This document shows, one piece after another, positions 45,520 through 56,027 of a stretch of 64,000 bases of DNA. How positions within the stretch are numbered: the first letter of the stretch is position 1; each line of letters opens with the position of its first letter. Source of the DNA: Endozoicomonas sp. ISHI1 (GTDB lineage Bacteria > Pseudomonadota > Gammaproteobacteria > Pseudomonadales > Endozoicomonadaceae); assembly GCF_024606225.1 (NCBI RefSeq), contig NZ_JAGRPU010000008.1, positions 1-64,000 of the forward strand, read 5' to 3'. Made by a program: the position numbers and the translations under genes. The notes beneath the pieces are model-generated. The model worked only from the letters and a program-made list of their open reading frames with translations, was not told where the DNA came from and made no database searches.

Positions 45520-48120
45520 ATGATAAATGATTTTTCCTTGGCAAAGACTGATGCGAGATGGCATTCATCCCAAAATCATGGAGAGCAAACCACTTCTTCA
45601 GTGTTGCCCCTTGTGAACGTCGATTCATCGGCCTTAACACCTGGACCACAAAGTACCGGACTGCAAAGACGCTCCAGAATTGTTGCAATTGAACAGTCAT
45701 GCATTCGATGCCTGCTACCCAAACCTTTTCGGTTGCATTTAGACCTTAGAGAAAATGAACGCCAGCTTGATAGCTATCGGAATAGCTTTCAAACTTATGC
45801 CGATAAGGATGAGCCTTTGGAAGCTTATCAGCGCAACAAATTGGCGTTGAGAACATTGGAGTCTAATATAGATGATAATCTTAAGTGGCCCATACGCAGT
45901 CACGATAACAGAAGATACGTCAGGCTACAGAAGAAACTTGATGAACAAATACAGAGCATAGATACGCTTTTGGAAGATAACCTGAAGCGTGCCACCCAAT
46001 CATTTTCCAGTATCCACCCCCTACTAAACCTCGTCTACTCAGAACTATCTGAGTTCATTGCATTTCCCGATACGCTCTGTTCGTTGAAAGACTCATTAAA
46101 GACGTTATTTGACGAGGACCAGGCTCAACACCCTGACTCCGGTAATGCCGAGACTCTCCAGTTGATATACAGGGTTTCTTGTTTGGTCGATCAAAAGATA
46201 GAGCAAGAGCAAAAAAGATTGAATCATCTTCGCATTAATCTGCAGACGTGGGGGCAAGATAGAATACTAAGTAACTTAGAGTTTCTTAAAAATTTGAATG
46301 CAACACTGAATGACATGGCCGTCGGTAATTTGTGTCGTCACCTTGATTCACTCGACACTATGGAGTCGTTAATAGAATTTGTTGAAAATCATGAAGGATA
46401 TATAAGAACCCTGTCAGATTTAAGTCATAATTTTCTTATTCAGCGTATGATAAAAACAATAGAGGATTTACCTGAAGAGCTATCCACTGAATCACTGTTT
46501 TTACTTGATAAGAAGATGAATGCTATCCGTGAAGACAGTAAAAAAATAATTCTCAAAAAGGCATCTTCTTTACTAATCAACGAGGTCGACTCATTAGCTG
46601 CCGGGATAAAGGCTTTTATCAGAGTAAGTCTTGCCGGACTGGGCGGACTGCGCAAAGATGAAGTTGCCGACAGATTATTCTATAAAATGTGCACATTTAT
46701 TAAAGACTTTGATGATGCACTCCATACATTTAATAAAGTTACTGCCTTAAATTCACATTTCTCAGAACATTTTGATATCTTATATAAAAAAGTGGTATCC
46801 CAGGCAGCCAGATTTGAGCACTTTTACCAGCTCACCAAACATACCGCTTTTGATAAAGACAAGAGCACCTTTTGCCTAAAAGCTTTAGCAATAAATCCAG
46901 ATCATATTGACCTCAGGAAACTTCATAAAAAAATTATTGAACAGAAAATCCATCAGCAGTTTTATAAAGCCGTAGACGCATCAAGAGAAGTTTTTATTAA
47001 AAACAGTCAGTCACGGGTTAAAAAGATTATTGACTCACAAAAAGCTAATTATCAACATCAAATTAGCACTCTAATTAGAGAACCAAGTATTCGCATTCGT
47101 TATAATGAAAAAATTGAAAAAGCTTTCGAGGAATTTTCTAAAGCTGATCTTGGTTTTCGTTACATTCTAAATCGTTATGATACAGAAAGAGTAGAAAAAC
47201 CTTTAAAAAAGGCTATTACGCTTTCCTTGGAGGCTATGATAATAGCGCCCACAGACGAAATGAGAGAAAGCGCTGAAAAACTAATCGACAAGTTTTTTAA
47301 TGAAACACATATGAACCCAAATACTTACCAAAGACATATACCGAGACCAAATATAATAAATACAATGATTAAAAAGATCAAAGCTAATCCAACCACAGAA
47401 AACAGATGTCAGAAGATAAAAGAAATGGCCATCGGTAATCTTAAGCGCAAGCTTGACGCTCAGGTCTTAATTAAATCCCATGAATTCGATAAAATTGTGA
47501 GCCAGAAAAAGCAAGAATTAGACAACTCATTGTCGTTGCACCATCAGAAGCTTGGCAGTTATTACTATAGCTTGGCTCAAATGAATCCTGCTGCCTGGTT
47601 TTTTCCAATAGATGGATTTTGGATGCCGTATGTGTACACTGCCCTGTTAAACCCTGAATATCCCGTCAATATGGGTAGCAGTTATTCATTTGATACCGGT
47701 GATGTGCGCGGAGATCTTTCTCCGTCTACTGTCACAGGAAATTTATCCACACCCGCTTCCGGCTTTTTAGATGATATTAATGTCGGGAATATTACAGACC
47801 AGCCACTTGATATAAGCTCTGGCTTGCATATTGCCGAGGTGGCTTCTGGATGCTCCGATGCTGTAACCGAAAACTTATCCTTGGACAGCACAAATGGCTC
47901 TTCTGGAATAAACCTGTCTATTTCAGATTCAGTCTTTGGGGACGTCCTCGATGTAGGCAGTCTGGATTTAAGCGGTCTCGGTGGCAGTCTCGATTTAGGC
48001 AGCTTCGATGTAAGCGGTCTCGATTTAGGTAGCCTCGATGTAAGCGGTCTCGGTGGCAGTCTCGATTTAGGCAGCTTCGATGTAAGCGGTCCAGATATCA
48101 GTTTCGATTTAGGTTTCTAG
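45520..48120 (+). CDS. Large helical protein with repeated Gly/Ser/Asp/Leu tail, unknown function
   Basis: The 866-residue product starts MINDFSLAKTDARW; this ATG has GGAG six bases upstream, better than an ATG seven codons earlier. Residues about 60-680 are almost entirely helical and lysine/glutamate-rich with low GC, and no enzyme motif is visible. A transition with aromatic residues follows (NPAAWFFPIDGFWMPYVYTA). The last 60 residues repeat a pattern of GSLDLSGLGGSLDLGSFDVS; at DNA level a 49-bp block at 47971 recurs exactly at 48043, a 72-bp period. There is no signal peptide. It stands between a SopB-like gene and a foreign-looking methyltransferase. The size, composition and isolation resemble effector or adhesin genes, but nothing proves it; I do not recognise the family. 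Confidence 0.7.
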   Translation: MINDFSLAKTDARWHSSQNHGEQTTSSVLPLVNVDSSALTPGPQSTGLQRRSRIVAIEQSCIRCLLPKPFRLHLDLRENERQLDSYRNSFQTYADKDEPLEAYQRNKLALRTLESNIDDNLKWPIRSHDNRRYVRLQKKLDEQIQSIDTLLEDNLKRATQSFSSIHPLLNLVYSELSEFIAFPDTLCSLKDSLKTLFDEDQAQHPDSGNAETLQLIYRVSCLVDQKIEQEQKRLNHLRINLQTWGQDRILSNLEFLKNLNATLNDMAVGNLCRHLDSLDTMESLIEFVENHEGYIRTLSDLSHNFLIQRMIKTIEDLPEELSTESLFLLDKKMNAIREDSKKIILKKASSLLINEVDSLAAGIKAFIRVSLAGLGGLRKDEVADRLFYKMCTFIKDFDDALHTFNKVTALNSHFSEHFDILYKKVVSQAARFEHFYQLTKHTAFDKDKSTFCLKALAINPDHIDLRKLHKKIIEQKIHQQFYKAVDASREVFIKNSQSRVKKIIDSQKANYQHQISTLIREPSIRIRYNEKIEKAFEEFSKADLGFRYILNRYDTERVEKPLKKAITLSLEAMIIAPTDEMRESAEKLIDKFFNETHMNPNTYQRHIPRPNIINTMIKKIKANPTTENRCQKIKEMAIGNLKRKLDAQVLIKSHEFDKIVSQKKQELDNSLSLHHQKLGSYYYSLAQMNPAAWFFPIDGFWMPYVYTALLNPEYPVNMGSSYSFDTGDVRGDLSPSTVTGNLSTPASGFLDDINVGNITDQPLDISSGLHIAEVASGCSDAVTENLSLDSTNGSSGINLSISDSVFGDVLDVGSLDLSGLGGSLDLGSFDVSGLDLGSLDVSGLGGSLDLGSFDVSGPDISFDLGF
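47971..48091 (+). repeat. Direct repeat within the 866-residue protein gene
   Basis: A 49-bp block beginning AGCGGTCTCGGTGG occurs twice without mismatch, starting 72 bases apart. The period is a multiple of three (24 codons), so loss or gain of units would keep the frame. Confidence 0.9.
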
Positions 48121-48555
48121 TAAGTATTTTCTGAGGTGGCCACATGCCAAAATATTAGATCCCTGCTCGATGTTAGAGATCAAACACTGTTTTAAAGCGA
48201 ACAAATTTCGGTTTTTTTCAGGGAGGGTTATCCAGCCAGTCTTCAGGACAGTTGGATAAAGTCACAGATCATTGTGGCTGATGGTCATGTCTGGCAGTCC
48301 TCAGGCAACAATGAACCTTTGGAACTGCCCCCCCCCTAATCTGCCCAGTGCCGTAAAATACGTTGACCAATTGGCTATAGGCTGCTTGATCTGACAACCT
48401 TGGCTGTTGAAAAAAGTTCATTAAGTCTGGCATAGATAGAAAGTATTTTGCCGCGTTCTCCGAGATATGCATTCTGATGCTATCTTGACTTCAACGATGC
48501 GACGGGTTTGGCTTCACGCGAGTGAGTCTTTTTGAGACCCGCTTAGCGGAGTTCT
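48121..48555. other. Intergenic region with possible transposase relic
   Basis: No complete gene is present. On the reverse strand, between about 48290 and 48420, a short frame without a start reads QIKQPIANWSTYFTALGRLG, which resembles the C-terminal part of IS4-type transposases; a run of nine C residues lies within it. The rest contains no recognised element. The region ends just before the methyltransferase ribosome-binding site (GGAG). Confidence 0.4.
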
Positions 48556-49374
48556 ATGTATTTTGAATTGAAATCCTCATTCAAAGATGCTGTTAAAACC
48601 GACATTGAAGCCCTGCGCAAGGGTGCTCTCAGAATCAAAAACGGGTTTAAACCAATGAATGAAGCACTGTCCCGAATGGAAGATAATGCGCTGTGTCACG
48701 ACATGGCGAAGGGCCGGGAGGTCATCGACGAAATTCTTACTGCTCCGCCAGAGCAGTTGAGGCGGCGCGCCTACCTGCTCCAGCTACTGAAACGCTTCGG
48801 ATGCATATACCAGGGCTGGGAACTGTACGGCGCATTCCAGGAATACATAAGTGCATCGAATTTCGGGTTGCTGCAAATTCCCACGGAGTACGTTGACTTC
48901 CTGCTGCTTTGCATCGAACGCGAGCCAGCCTCGTTCATCGAGATAGGCGTGATGTATGGAGGATTTGCGACATTTACCTCTGCGGTCCTAAGTCGATTCA
49001 ATGCGGAACTTGAATATCATTGCGTGGACATTGAAGACAACTTCCGGGACTGGGATCACTACGCCCAGCGCCTCCCGCTCCGAAAGCAGGTGTCCATGAC
49101 TTCCGCTGATTTTTGCGGACGGGCTTTTGACGTAGTGTTCATTGATGGTGACCATTCCTATCACGGCATGAAGCGTGACTTTATGAACCTCGGGCGGTAC
49201 GCCCGCTTGTGCGGCTTCCACGATATTCATGGGACTGAATACGATCACCTCGACGGCGGCACGCGGCGTTGCTGGAACGACCTGCGGCTATCCTATCGGG
49301 AGAGGCAGCGTGTCACTGAGATCACTCATATGAACGAACAGTGGATGGGGATCGGTGTCATTGAGTTCCAGTAA
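48556..49374 (+). CDS. Class I SAM-dependent methyltransferase, probably acquired
   Basis: The 272-residue product has a helical N-terminal region and a Rossmann-type methyltransferase domain from about residue 130: motif I FIEIGVMYGGFATF, YHCVDIED after the second strand, and FDVVFIDGDHSYHGMKRD. This arrangement is typical of the Methyltransf_24 group, whose members often act on sugars or small molecules. The substrate is not deducible. GGAG lies five bases before the ATG. The gene is clearly more GC-rich than the 866-residue gene next to it and is flanked by intergenic DNA without operon partners, which suggests horizontal transfer. Confidence 0.8.
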   Translation: MYFELKSSFKDAVKTDIEALRKGALRIKNGFKPMNEALSRMEDNALCHDMAKGREVIDEILTAPPEQLRRRAYLLQLLKRFGCIYQGWELYGAFQEYISASNFGLLQIPTEYVDFLLLCIEREPASFIEIGVMYGGFATFTSAVLSRFNAELEYHCVDIEDNFRDWDHYAQRLPLRKQVSMTSADFCGRAFDVVFIDGDHSYHGMKRDFMNLGRYARLCGFHDIHGTEYDHLDGGTRRCWNDLRLSYRERQRVTEITHMNEQWMGIGVIEFQ

Positions 49375-49393
49375 ACCTGCTGCGGCCATCTGT

Positions 49394-50371
49394 TCAGAAC
49401 GTTCTGGCCACAGCAAAACGTGCCAGATCTTCCATCGCGTCACGAAACTCACTGTCAGGCAGGGCTTGCAGGCAGGTAATAGCCTTGTCAGACTGTTCTC
49501 TTGCCTTCAGGGATGTATAATTCAGCGCCCCACAGGAACGAACCGCCTCAACCACTTGATCAATCTTATCCAGACCACCCTGTTCAATGGCTTCCCTGAC
49601 CAGCGCTTTCTGCTCCGGGGTGCCTTCGGAGAGAGTGAATATCAGAGGCAGGGTGGGTTTGCCTTCCGCCAGATCATCACCGAGGTTTTTTCCCATGTCT
49701 TCACTGTCGCCCTCATAATCCAGCAAGTCATCCACCAGTTGAAATGCCATGCCCAGATGATGGCCATAATCTCTCAGGGACTGCTCAACCTCGCTGTCCA
49801 CACCGGAGAGGGTCGCGGCAGTATGAGTAGAAGCTTCAAACAACATGGCAGTCTTGCATCGGATGACATCCATATATTGTTCTTCTGTCACACTGGCATC
49901 GTTGATATTCATCAACTGCATGACTTCACCTTCAGCAATGATGTTGGTGGCATCAGAGAGAATCCTGAGCAGTTGCATGTTGTCCAGGCCGACCATCATC
50001 TGAAAGGCACGGGAATAGAGAAAGTCGCCCACAAGAACGCTGGGAGCATTACCCCAGAGGGCATTCACTGTGTCACGTCCCCGGCGAAGGTCAGACTGGT
50101 CCACGACATCATCGTGCAGCAGGGTTGCGGTATGGAGAAACTCGATGATAGCCGCCAGTGAGATATGATCATGTCCCCGGAAGCCTGTGGCGCGTGCAGT
50201 CAGCAGAACCAGAAGGGGTCTGAGCCGCTTGCCTCCGGACTGGATTATGTACTGGCCAATCTTGCTGACCATGACAACATCCGAATGCAGCTGTTCGGCG
50301 ATGCACTGGTTAACCAGGGCAAAATCTTCGCTGACAACGGTTTGAAAGGAGTGCTTGTTGCGTTCAGGCAT
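49394..50371 (-). CDS. ispB: Octaprenyl diphosphate synthase
   Basis: IspB extends farnesyl diphosphate to the octaprenyl side chain of ubiquinone. The 325-residue product has both Asp-rich motifs, LLHDDVVDQSDLRRG and QLVDDLLDYEGD, and GGKRLRPLL. Its place divergent from rplU-rpmA is the conserved gammaproteobacterial arrangement. The start MPERNKHSFQ was kept; family members begin near this point. Confidence 0.95.
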   Translation of the reverse strand: MPERNKHSFQTVVSEDFALVNQCIAEQLHSDVVMVSKIGQYIIQSGGKRLRPLLVLLTARATGFRGHDHISLAAIIEFLHTATLLHDDVVDQSDLRRGRDTVNALWGNAPSVLVGDFLYSRAFQMMVGLDNMQLLRILSDATNIIAEGEVMQLMNINDASVTEEQYMDVIRCKTAMLFEASTHTAATLSGVDSEVEQSLRDYGHHLGMAFQLVDDLLDYEGDSEDMGKNLGDDLAEGKPTLPLIFTLSEGTPEQKALVREAIEQGGLDKIDQVVEAVRSCGALNYTSLKAREQSDKAITCLQALPDSEFRDAMEDLARFAVARTF

Positions 50372-50771
50372 ATGGCTGCTGCAGAGATTGGCAAATCGAG
50401 CATCCTAGGTAGTGGCCGCCTGACTGTCAATAGCTGTATGACTTCAGTGCTTGTTTCATGGGTATAATCTCTGGGAGTATCGTAGACAAATCGGGGTTGC
50501 CAGTCGGGTTGCAATTCCTTAGAATTTGCGCCCCTGTCTAACAATCTGGCTGAGAATCCGGGCGGCGGTCCATTTTGTCATGCTTTTGGGCTCTGTTTTC
50601 AGAGCTGACCAGAGGCTTATGCGGCGCAGCCCATCTGGAAGTGATGATCAGATAGACGTAGATAGTATTGAAAATTCCGGTCAGAGTACCTTGGCTTTAT
50701 TCTTTTGAATGAGTCCTGATCTCGCCGGATGCCTTTGACAAAGAGGCTATTTAGGATTTTCGGAGATAAAT
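50372..50771. other. Divergent intergenic region, ispB / rplU
   Basis: A perfect TATAAT at 50463-50468 lies on the forward strand, but no matching -35 at normal spacing was found; it may serve rplU with a long leader. The promoter of ispB lies near the left end. L21 operons often have a structured leader; none was recognised with confidence here. Confidence 0.4.
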
Positions 50772-51083
50772 ATGTACGCAGTTATCAAAACTGGCGGCAA
50801 GCAGTACCGTGTTGCTGAAGGCACAACCCTGAAGGTTGAAAAGCTGGACGTAGTGGCAGGTGAGAGTCTGGATATCAGTGATGTACTGCTGGTAGCCAAC
50901 GGAGAAGAAGTCAAAATTGGCGCTCCTGTTGTTGAGGGTGCCAAGGTTACTGCTGAAGTTGTAGCTCATGGTCGTGGTCCAAAGATCAAGATCATCAAGT
51001 TCAAGCGTCGTAAGCACCACCGCAAGCAAATGGGCCACCGTCAGTGGTTCACTGAGCTGAAAATTACCGGCATTGCTGGCTAA
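50772..51083 (+). CDS. rplU: 50S ribosomal protein L21
   Basis: The 103-residue product matches L21 over its full length: [14 protein letters not shown] at the start and the basic [16 protein letters not shown] segment that contacts 23S rRNA, ending in [13 protein letters not shown] precedes the ATG by seven bases. It heads the rplU-rpmA-obgE-proB group. Confidence 0.98.
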   Translation: MYAVIKTGGKQYRVAEGTTLKVEKLDVVAGESLDISDVLLVANGEEVKIGAPVVEGAKVTAEVVAHGRGPKIKIIKFKRRKHHRKQMGHRQWFTELKITGIAG

Positions 51084-51195
51084 TTCAGGCCTTTAAAAGG
51101 CATGGCTGATGGGCTGGAAGCAGTTCGTTAAATACTTCTAAGGTCTGCATCTGGTGTGGTAGCCGGCTGTTGGACCGAGCTAAAAGGAGAGCAGC

Positions 51196-51453
51196 ATGGC
51201 TCACAAAAAAGCGGGTGGTTCTACTCGTAACGGTCGCGATTCAGAAAGTAAACGCCTTGGCGTTAAGCGTTTCGGCGGTCAGGTCGTCAGCGCAGGTAAC
51301 ATCCTGGTTCGACAACGTGGTACCCGATTCCACGCGGGTGAGAATGTCGGCATTGGCAAGGATCACACTCTGTTCGCCAAGGCTGATGGCAAGGTTGTTT
51401 TTGAGGTTAAAGGTCCTCAGAAGCGTAAGTACGTTCGCATCGAAGCTGCGTAA
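51196..51453 (+). CDS. rpmA: 50S ribosomal protein L27
   Basis: The 85-residue product begins [16 protein letters not shown], the conserved N-terminal tail that reaches the peptidyl transferase centre. AAGGAG precedes the ATG. It is followed by a strong terminator that separates the ribosomal genes from obgE. Confidence 0.98.
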   Translation: MAHKKAGGSTRNGRDSESKRLGVKRFGGQVVSAGNILVRQRGTRFHAGENVGIGKDHTLFAKADGKVVFEVKGPQKRKYVRIEAA

Positions 51454-51497
51454 CAGTACTTCTGGTGTTCGCCCCCCTGTTGAGGGTGACGCCATAG

Positions 51498-51525
51498 AAA
51501 AGCCCCGCTTTTTGGCGGGGCTTTC
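51498..51525 (+). terminator. Terminator after rpmA
   Basis: The stem AAAGCCCCGC / GCGGGGCTTT with a short T-rich loop is followed by CTTGT. It lies 45 bases past the rpmA stop; obgE therefore probably has its own promoter as well as read-through. Confidence 0.85.
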
Positions 51526-51671
51526 TTGTATGTGCGTAAAGTGATTTGAGTGGTGTAGACTCCTGAGGTTGAGTGTCTGGAGGTCAATGCTTTTCTTTTG
51601 CTGTGGGCATCTGGTTGAGTATTTATCTGCAGGTATTGACCGTTTGAAGTCATTGCTGCGGGAGGTTTTGA

Positions 51672-52880
<1,209 letters not shown>

Positions 52881-52909
52881 TCTTAAAGAAGAGAGCGCAG
52901 GAGAGTAGC

Positions 52910-54040
52910 ATGAGTGAGCGTAGCAGACTGAAAACAGCCCGGCGCTGGGTGGTCAAAATAGGCAGCGCCCTGTTAACGGATGAAGGACGTGGTCTGGCCG
53001 TTGAACAGATTGATGGTTGGGTTGATCAGTTGTGCGAACTGCGTAGACAGGGCATTGAGCTGGTTCTGGTATCATCCGGGGCGGTAGCGGCAGGTATGGA
53101 AAAGCTTGGGAAAAAGCAGCGGCCGAGTGCTCTGAATGAGCTTCAGGCTGCTGCTGCTGTGGGTCAGACGCGACTGGTTCAAACTTGGGAAAGCAGTTTT
53201 CAGAGGCATGATGTTCAACCAGCCCAAGTGCTGCTGACTCACGCTGATCACAGTAATCGTCAACGATATCTGAATGCTCGCAGTGCCCTGAGGACGTTGC
53301 TCGATATGGGGGTGGTGCCCGTCGTTAATGAGAACGATACCGTTGTGACCGATGAGATTCGATTTGGTGATAACGATACCCTCGGTGCACTGGTGGCCAA
53401 TCTGGTGGAGGCCGATGTTCTGGTGATTCTGACGGATCAGAATGGTTTGTATACAGAAGATCCTCGTAAAAACCCCGCTGCGAGATTGATGAATGAGGCC
53501 AGAGCCCTTGATCCTGTTTTGGATGCTATGGCGGGTGGTGTCAGCGGTCGTCTGGGTCGCGGTGGTATGCAAACCAAGCTTCGGGCAGCTCGTCAGGCTG
53601 CGGCTTCTGGTGCGGCAACAGTCATCGTCGGTGGGAAGATTGAGAATGTCATCCGTCGTCTTTTTGAGCAGGAAGTTCTGGGTACTTTGCTCACGCCGGA
53701 TCATGAACGAATGGCTGCTCGCAAGCAGTGGTTGCAGGGGCATATGCAGACTTCAGGTAAGCTGATGCTGGATGCGGGTGCAGTGAATGTGCTTAAAAAT
53801 CAGGGCAAAAGCCTTCTTGCTGTCGGGGTAAAGGCTGTAGAGGGGCGCTTCCTCCGCGGGGAGATGGTGGCCTGTGTCGATGAGTCCGGCCATGAAGTGG
53901 CTCGTGGTTTGATCAATTATGGTTCAGATGATGCCAGGAAAATTATTGGTAAACCCAGTCACAGGATTGGTGAATTGCTAGGTTATTCGGGAGAGCCTGA
54001 GCTTTTGCATCGAGATAATATGGTGCTTGCAGGGCATTGA
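52910..54040 (+). CDS. proB: Glutamate 5-kinase
   Basis: ProB phosphorylates glutamate in the first step of proline synthesis and is feedback-inhibited by proline. The 376-residue product has an amino-acid kinase domain ([50 protein letters not shown]) and a C-terminal PUA domain. AGGAG precedes the ATG. The order obgE-proB is conserved in pseudomonads and relatives. A hairpin terminator follows. Confidence 0.97.
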   Translation: MSERSRLKTARRWVVKIGSALLTDEGRGLAVEQIDGWVDQLCELRRQGIELVLVSSGAVAAGMEKLGKKQRPSALNELQAAAAVGQTRLVQTWESSFQRHDVQPAQVLLTHADHSNRQRYLNARSALRTLLDMGVVPVVNENDTVVTDEIRFGDNDTLGALVANLVEADVLVILTDQNGLYTEDPRKNPAARLMNEARALDPVLDAMAGGVSGRLGRGGMQTKLRAARQAAASGAATVIVGGKIENVIRRLFEQEVLGTLLTPDHERMAARKQWLQGHMQTSGKLMLDAGAVNVLKNQGKSLLAVGVKAVEGRFLRGEMVACVDESGHEVARGLINYGSDDARKIIGKPSHRIGELLGYSGEPELLHRDNMVLAGH

Positions 54041-54058
54041 GCCAGTTATGGGGTCTAT

Positions 54059-54107
54059 GGGACCAGATCGTAACTTATTTTGAAAGTAGACTTCATGATC
54101 TGATCCC
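54059..54107 (+). terminator. Hairpin after proB
   Basis: GGGACCAGATC and GATCTGATCCC form an 11-bp stem with one mismatch around a loop of about 27 bases, followed by GGTTTTC. It lies 18 bases past the proB stop. Confidence 0.5.
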
Positions 54108-54120
54108 GGTTTTCACACTT

Positions 54121-55332
54121 TTATTCCTGTTTGTTTTTTCTCCACAGAAAGGATGATGCTTTTGCCAAGTGTTTGCCCAGCCAGGCAGTATGGCTGGCAA
54201 TCAATCCTGATTGTTTGGCAGCCCAGAGAATCAGGAAAAAGTTGGAGGCGACAAATTTTTTGCCGTAGTAAGGCCAGTTTTTGGCACTGATGGCGCTGTG
54301 TTTCCTATTGTATTTGAAAATGGGGATACAGTCTTCCAGAGGGGAGCCTGTCAAACTTTCAAAGATAATGTTAAAGGCAGCCTGACCAAATGAAACACCC
54401 AGAGCGCTTCTTGCGCCCATGCCTAAATATTTGGCCGCTGCCATTTTGATGGAGCTGAAGGTAAATGCAGAGACTGCGACTTGTTGGCTCAGAACAGCCC
54501 ATGAGGTGGTTGCTACAGTGTTATAATCTGTGCCTTCCGTGTGTAACTTCTGATACTCCTCTTTTACTGTCTCTAAAGCATAGCCTCCGGTATCCCAATC
54601 GTCTTGAAACTCGGCGCCCTTGTTTTGTTGGTAAAGAAGGTTTGCCTGAGCAATGATGCCGGCGGTATTCAGTGTCAAGATAGTCAGTGAATTCCAGATG
54701 CCTGTTTGGTGAAACGAAATACCCAGAGCGAGTGCCATAACGTAGTAAATGGTGTATTCAGAGGCACCGGCTGCACCGAATGCCAGAGGTGGAAGCAGGA
54801 GGAGCATGCCGGTATTTTTGCTCATATAATCGCTGATTCCACTATTGGTCAGGCCGGAATCTTTTTGTTCGGAGGCTTGAGCATTCCTGGAGTCCATGAA
54901 AACCTCTTTTGCGTTCTCCATGGCGATAGTTCGGTAAAGGAACTGATTGTCGCCCCTGGCGAATGTCTCGAACGACGCGTGAGTCTTGGTAACAGCATCT
55001 GCGATCTTCCGGAAGAACTCATGATCGCTTTCGGTCGGAGTAGGGTGATTGCCAATTTTGGCTATCTGCATGATCTTTGTGATCTCGCCGGTGCAGACGA
55101 CTTTTGGAAGTGTGGGGTAATCAGACACCGTCTCTTGTACGATTGCAGCAGCCTCGACGGGGTTTATTTTGTAGGCGAATTTGGCTATTCCCATCTCGGT
55201 AATTACCTCAGTCGATGTGCCTTTTGGGGCGCAAAATACCAAAGTGAATTCCTGTGGAGCGGGCGTCGCATAAGAGAGCGTTGCTGTCAGGCAGCTGAAA
55301 GCGAGCAAGAGTAACGAATAAACATACCGCAT
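54121..55332 (-). CDS. Orphan secreted or membrane protein of unknown function
   Basis: The 403-residue product has a clear signal peptide (MRYVYSLLLLAFSC to about SYATP), a soluble N-terminal part of about 150 residues with two cysteines, and then several hydrophobic segments (for example MLLLLPPLAFGAAGASEYT and IYYVMALALGISF) that probably span the inner membrane, ending in a basic tail. The start was chosen at MRYVY because GAGG lies nine bases upstream; an earlier in-frame start adds 28 residues unlike a signal peptide. No family is recognised. It breaks the otherwise conserved run between proB and rpsT, so it is probably a lineage-specific insertion. Confidence 0.65.
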   Translation of the reverse strand: MRYVYSLLLLAFSCLTATLSYATPAPQEFTLVFCAPKGTSTEVITEMGIAKFAYKINPVEAAAIVQETVSDYPTLPKVVCTGEITKIMQIAKIGNHPTPTESDHEFFRKIADAVTKTHASFETFARGDNQFLYRTIAMENAKEVFMDSRNAQASEQKDSGLTNSGISDYMSKNTGMLLLLPPLAFGAAGASEYTIYYVMALALGISFHQTGIWNSLTILTLNTAGIIAQANLLYQQNKGAEFQDDWDTGGYALETVKEEYQKLHTEGTDYNTVATTSWAVLSQQVAVSAFTFSSIKMAAAKYLGMGARSALGVSFGQAAFNIIFESLTGSPLEDCIPIFKYNRKHSAISAKNWPYYGKKFVASNFFLILWAAKQSGLIASHTAWLGKHLAKASSFLWRKNKQE

Positions 55333-55416
55333 GATTAAGATCCTCGTTGAGAGGGGGTAGAAAGAAACAATGCGGAAGTATAGTTGTGAATTTAAAGTTT
55401 CAATTTGTAAAGGCAT

Positions 55417-55446
55417 AAAAAAAGCCGGTAAAAAACCGGCCTTTTT
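55417..55446 (-). terminator. Rho-independent terminator of rpsT
   Basis: The stem GCCGG / CCGGC with an A-rich loop is flanked by A and T runs on both sides, so it can act in both directions; on the reverse strand it follows the rpsT stop by 30 bases. Confidence 0.8.
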
Positions 55447-55475
55447 GTAATGCCCTTGCTACGCGGGGCTAACAA

Positions 55476-55742
55476 TTATGCAGACAGAGCTTTGATCTGT
55501 GCATTCAGGCGGCTCTTGTGACGAGCAGCCTTGTTTTTGTGGATGATGCCTTTGTCGGCCATGCGGTCGATCACTGGCACAGCCGCGATGTATTCAGTTT
55601 TAGCCAGTTCAATGTCTTTGGCTTCGATGGCGCGAACTACTTTCTTGATGGAAGTACGAACCATGGAGCGCAGGGAAGCATTGTGATTACGACGCTTCTC
55701 AGCCTGACGGGCGCGCTTCTTGGCGGATGGAGAGTTAGCCAT
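55476..55742 (-). CDS. rpsT: 30S ribosomal protein S20
   Basis: The 88-residue product begins [18 protein letters not shown] and is a basic three-helix protein that binds 16S rRNA, of normal length. It is divergent from murJ, the usual order in gammaproteobacteria. S20 is often autoregulated at translation; a leader of about 200 bases is available upstream. Confidence 0.98.
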   Translation of the reverse strand: MANSPSAKKRARQAEKRRNHNASLRSMVRTSIKKVVRAIEAKDIELAKTEYIAAVPVIDRMADKGIIHKNKAARHKSRLNAQIKALSA

Positions 55743-56027
55743 TTGTGGTGCTCCTAAGAATCTTGATTAACCGTTTGCACTGTCTTTAAACAGGGCTGCT
55801 TCGGGCACCCTGTTGGGAGTATGGTGTTTGCCGCGTCACCGACGAATCCCCCGGGCAAGGGCTTCACCAGTGCCATACCCATACAGTCGAGTCGCGGAAT
55901 CATGCCTATTTGAACAAGGGTTGTCAATAAGGCTTCTTGACGCTTTGGCACGCAAACCCGCATCATGCTGTTATTAACTTTGACAACTCAGTACTATCGC
56001 CAGTTTTTGATCGTTTGAGCAACCTGA

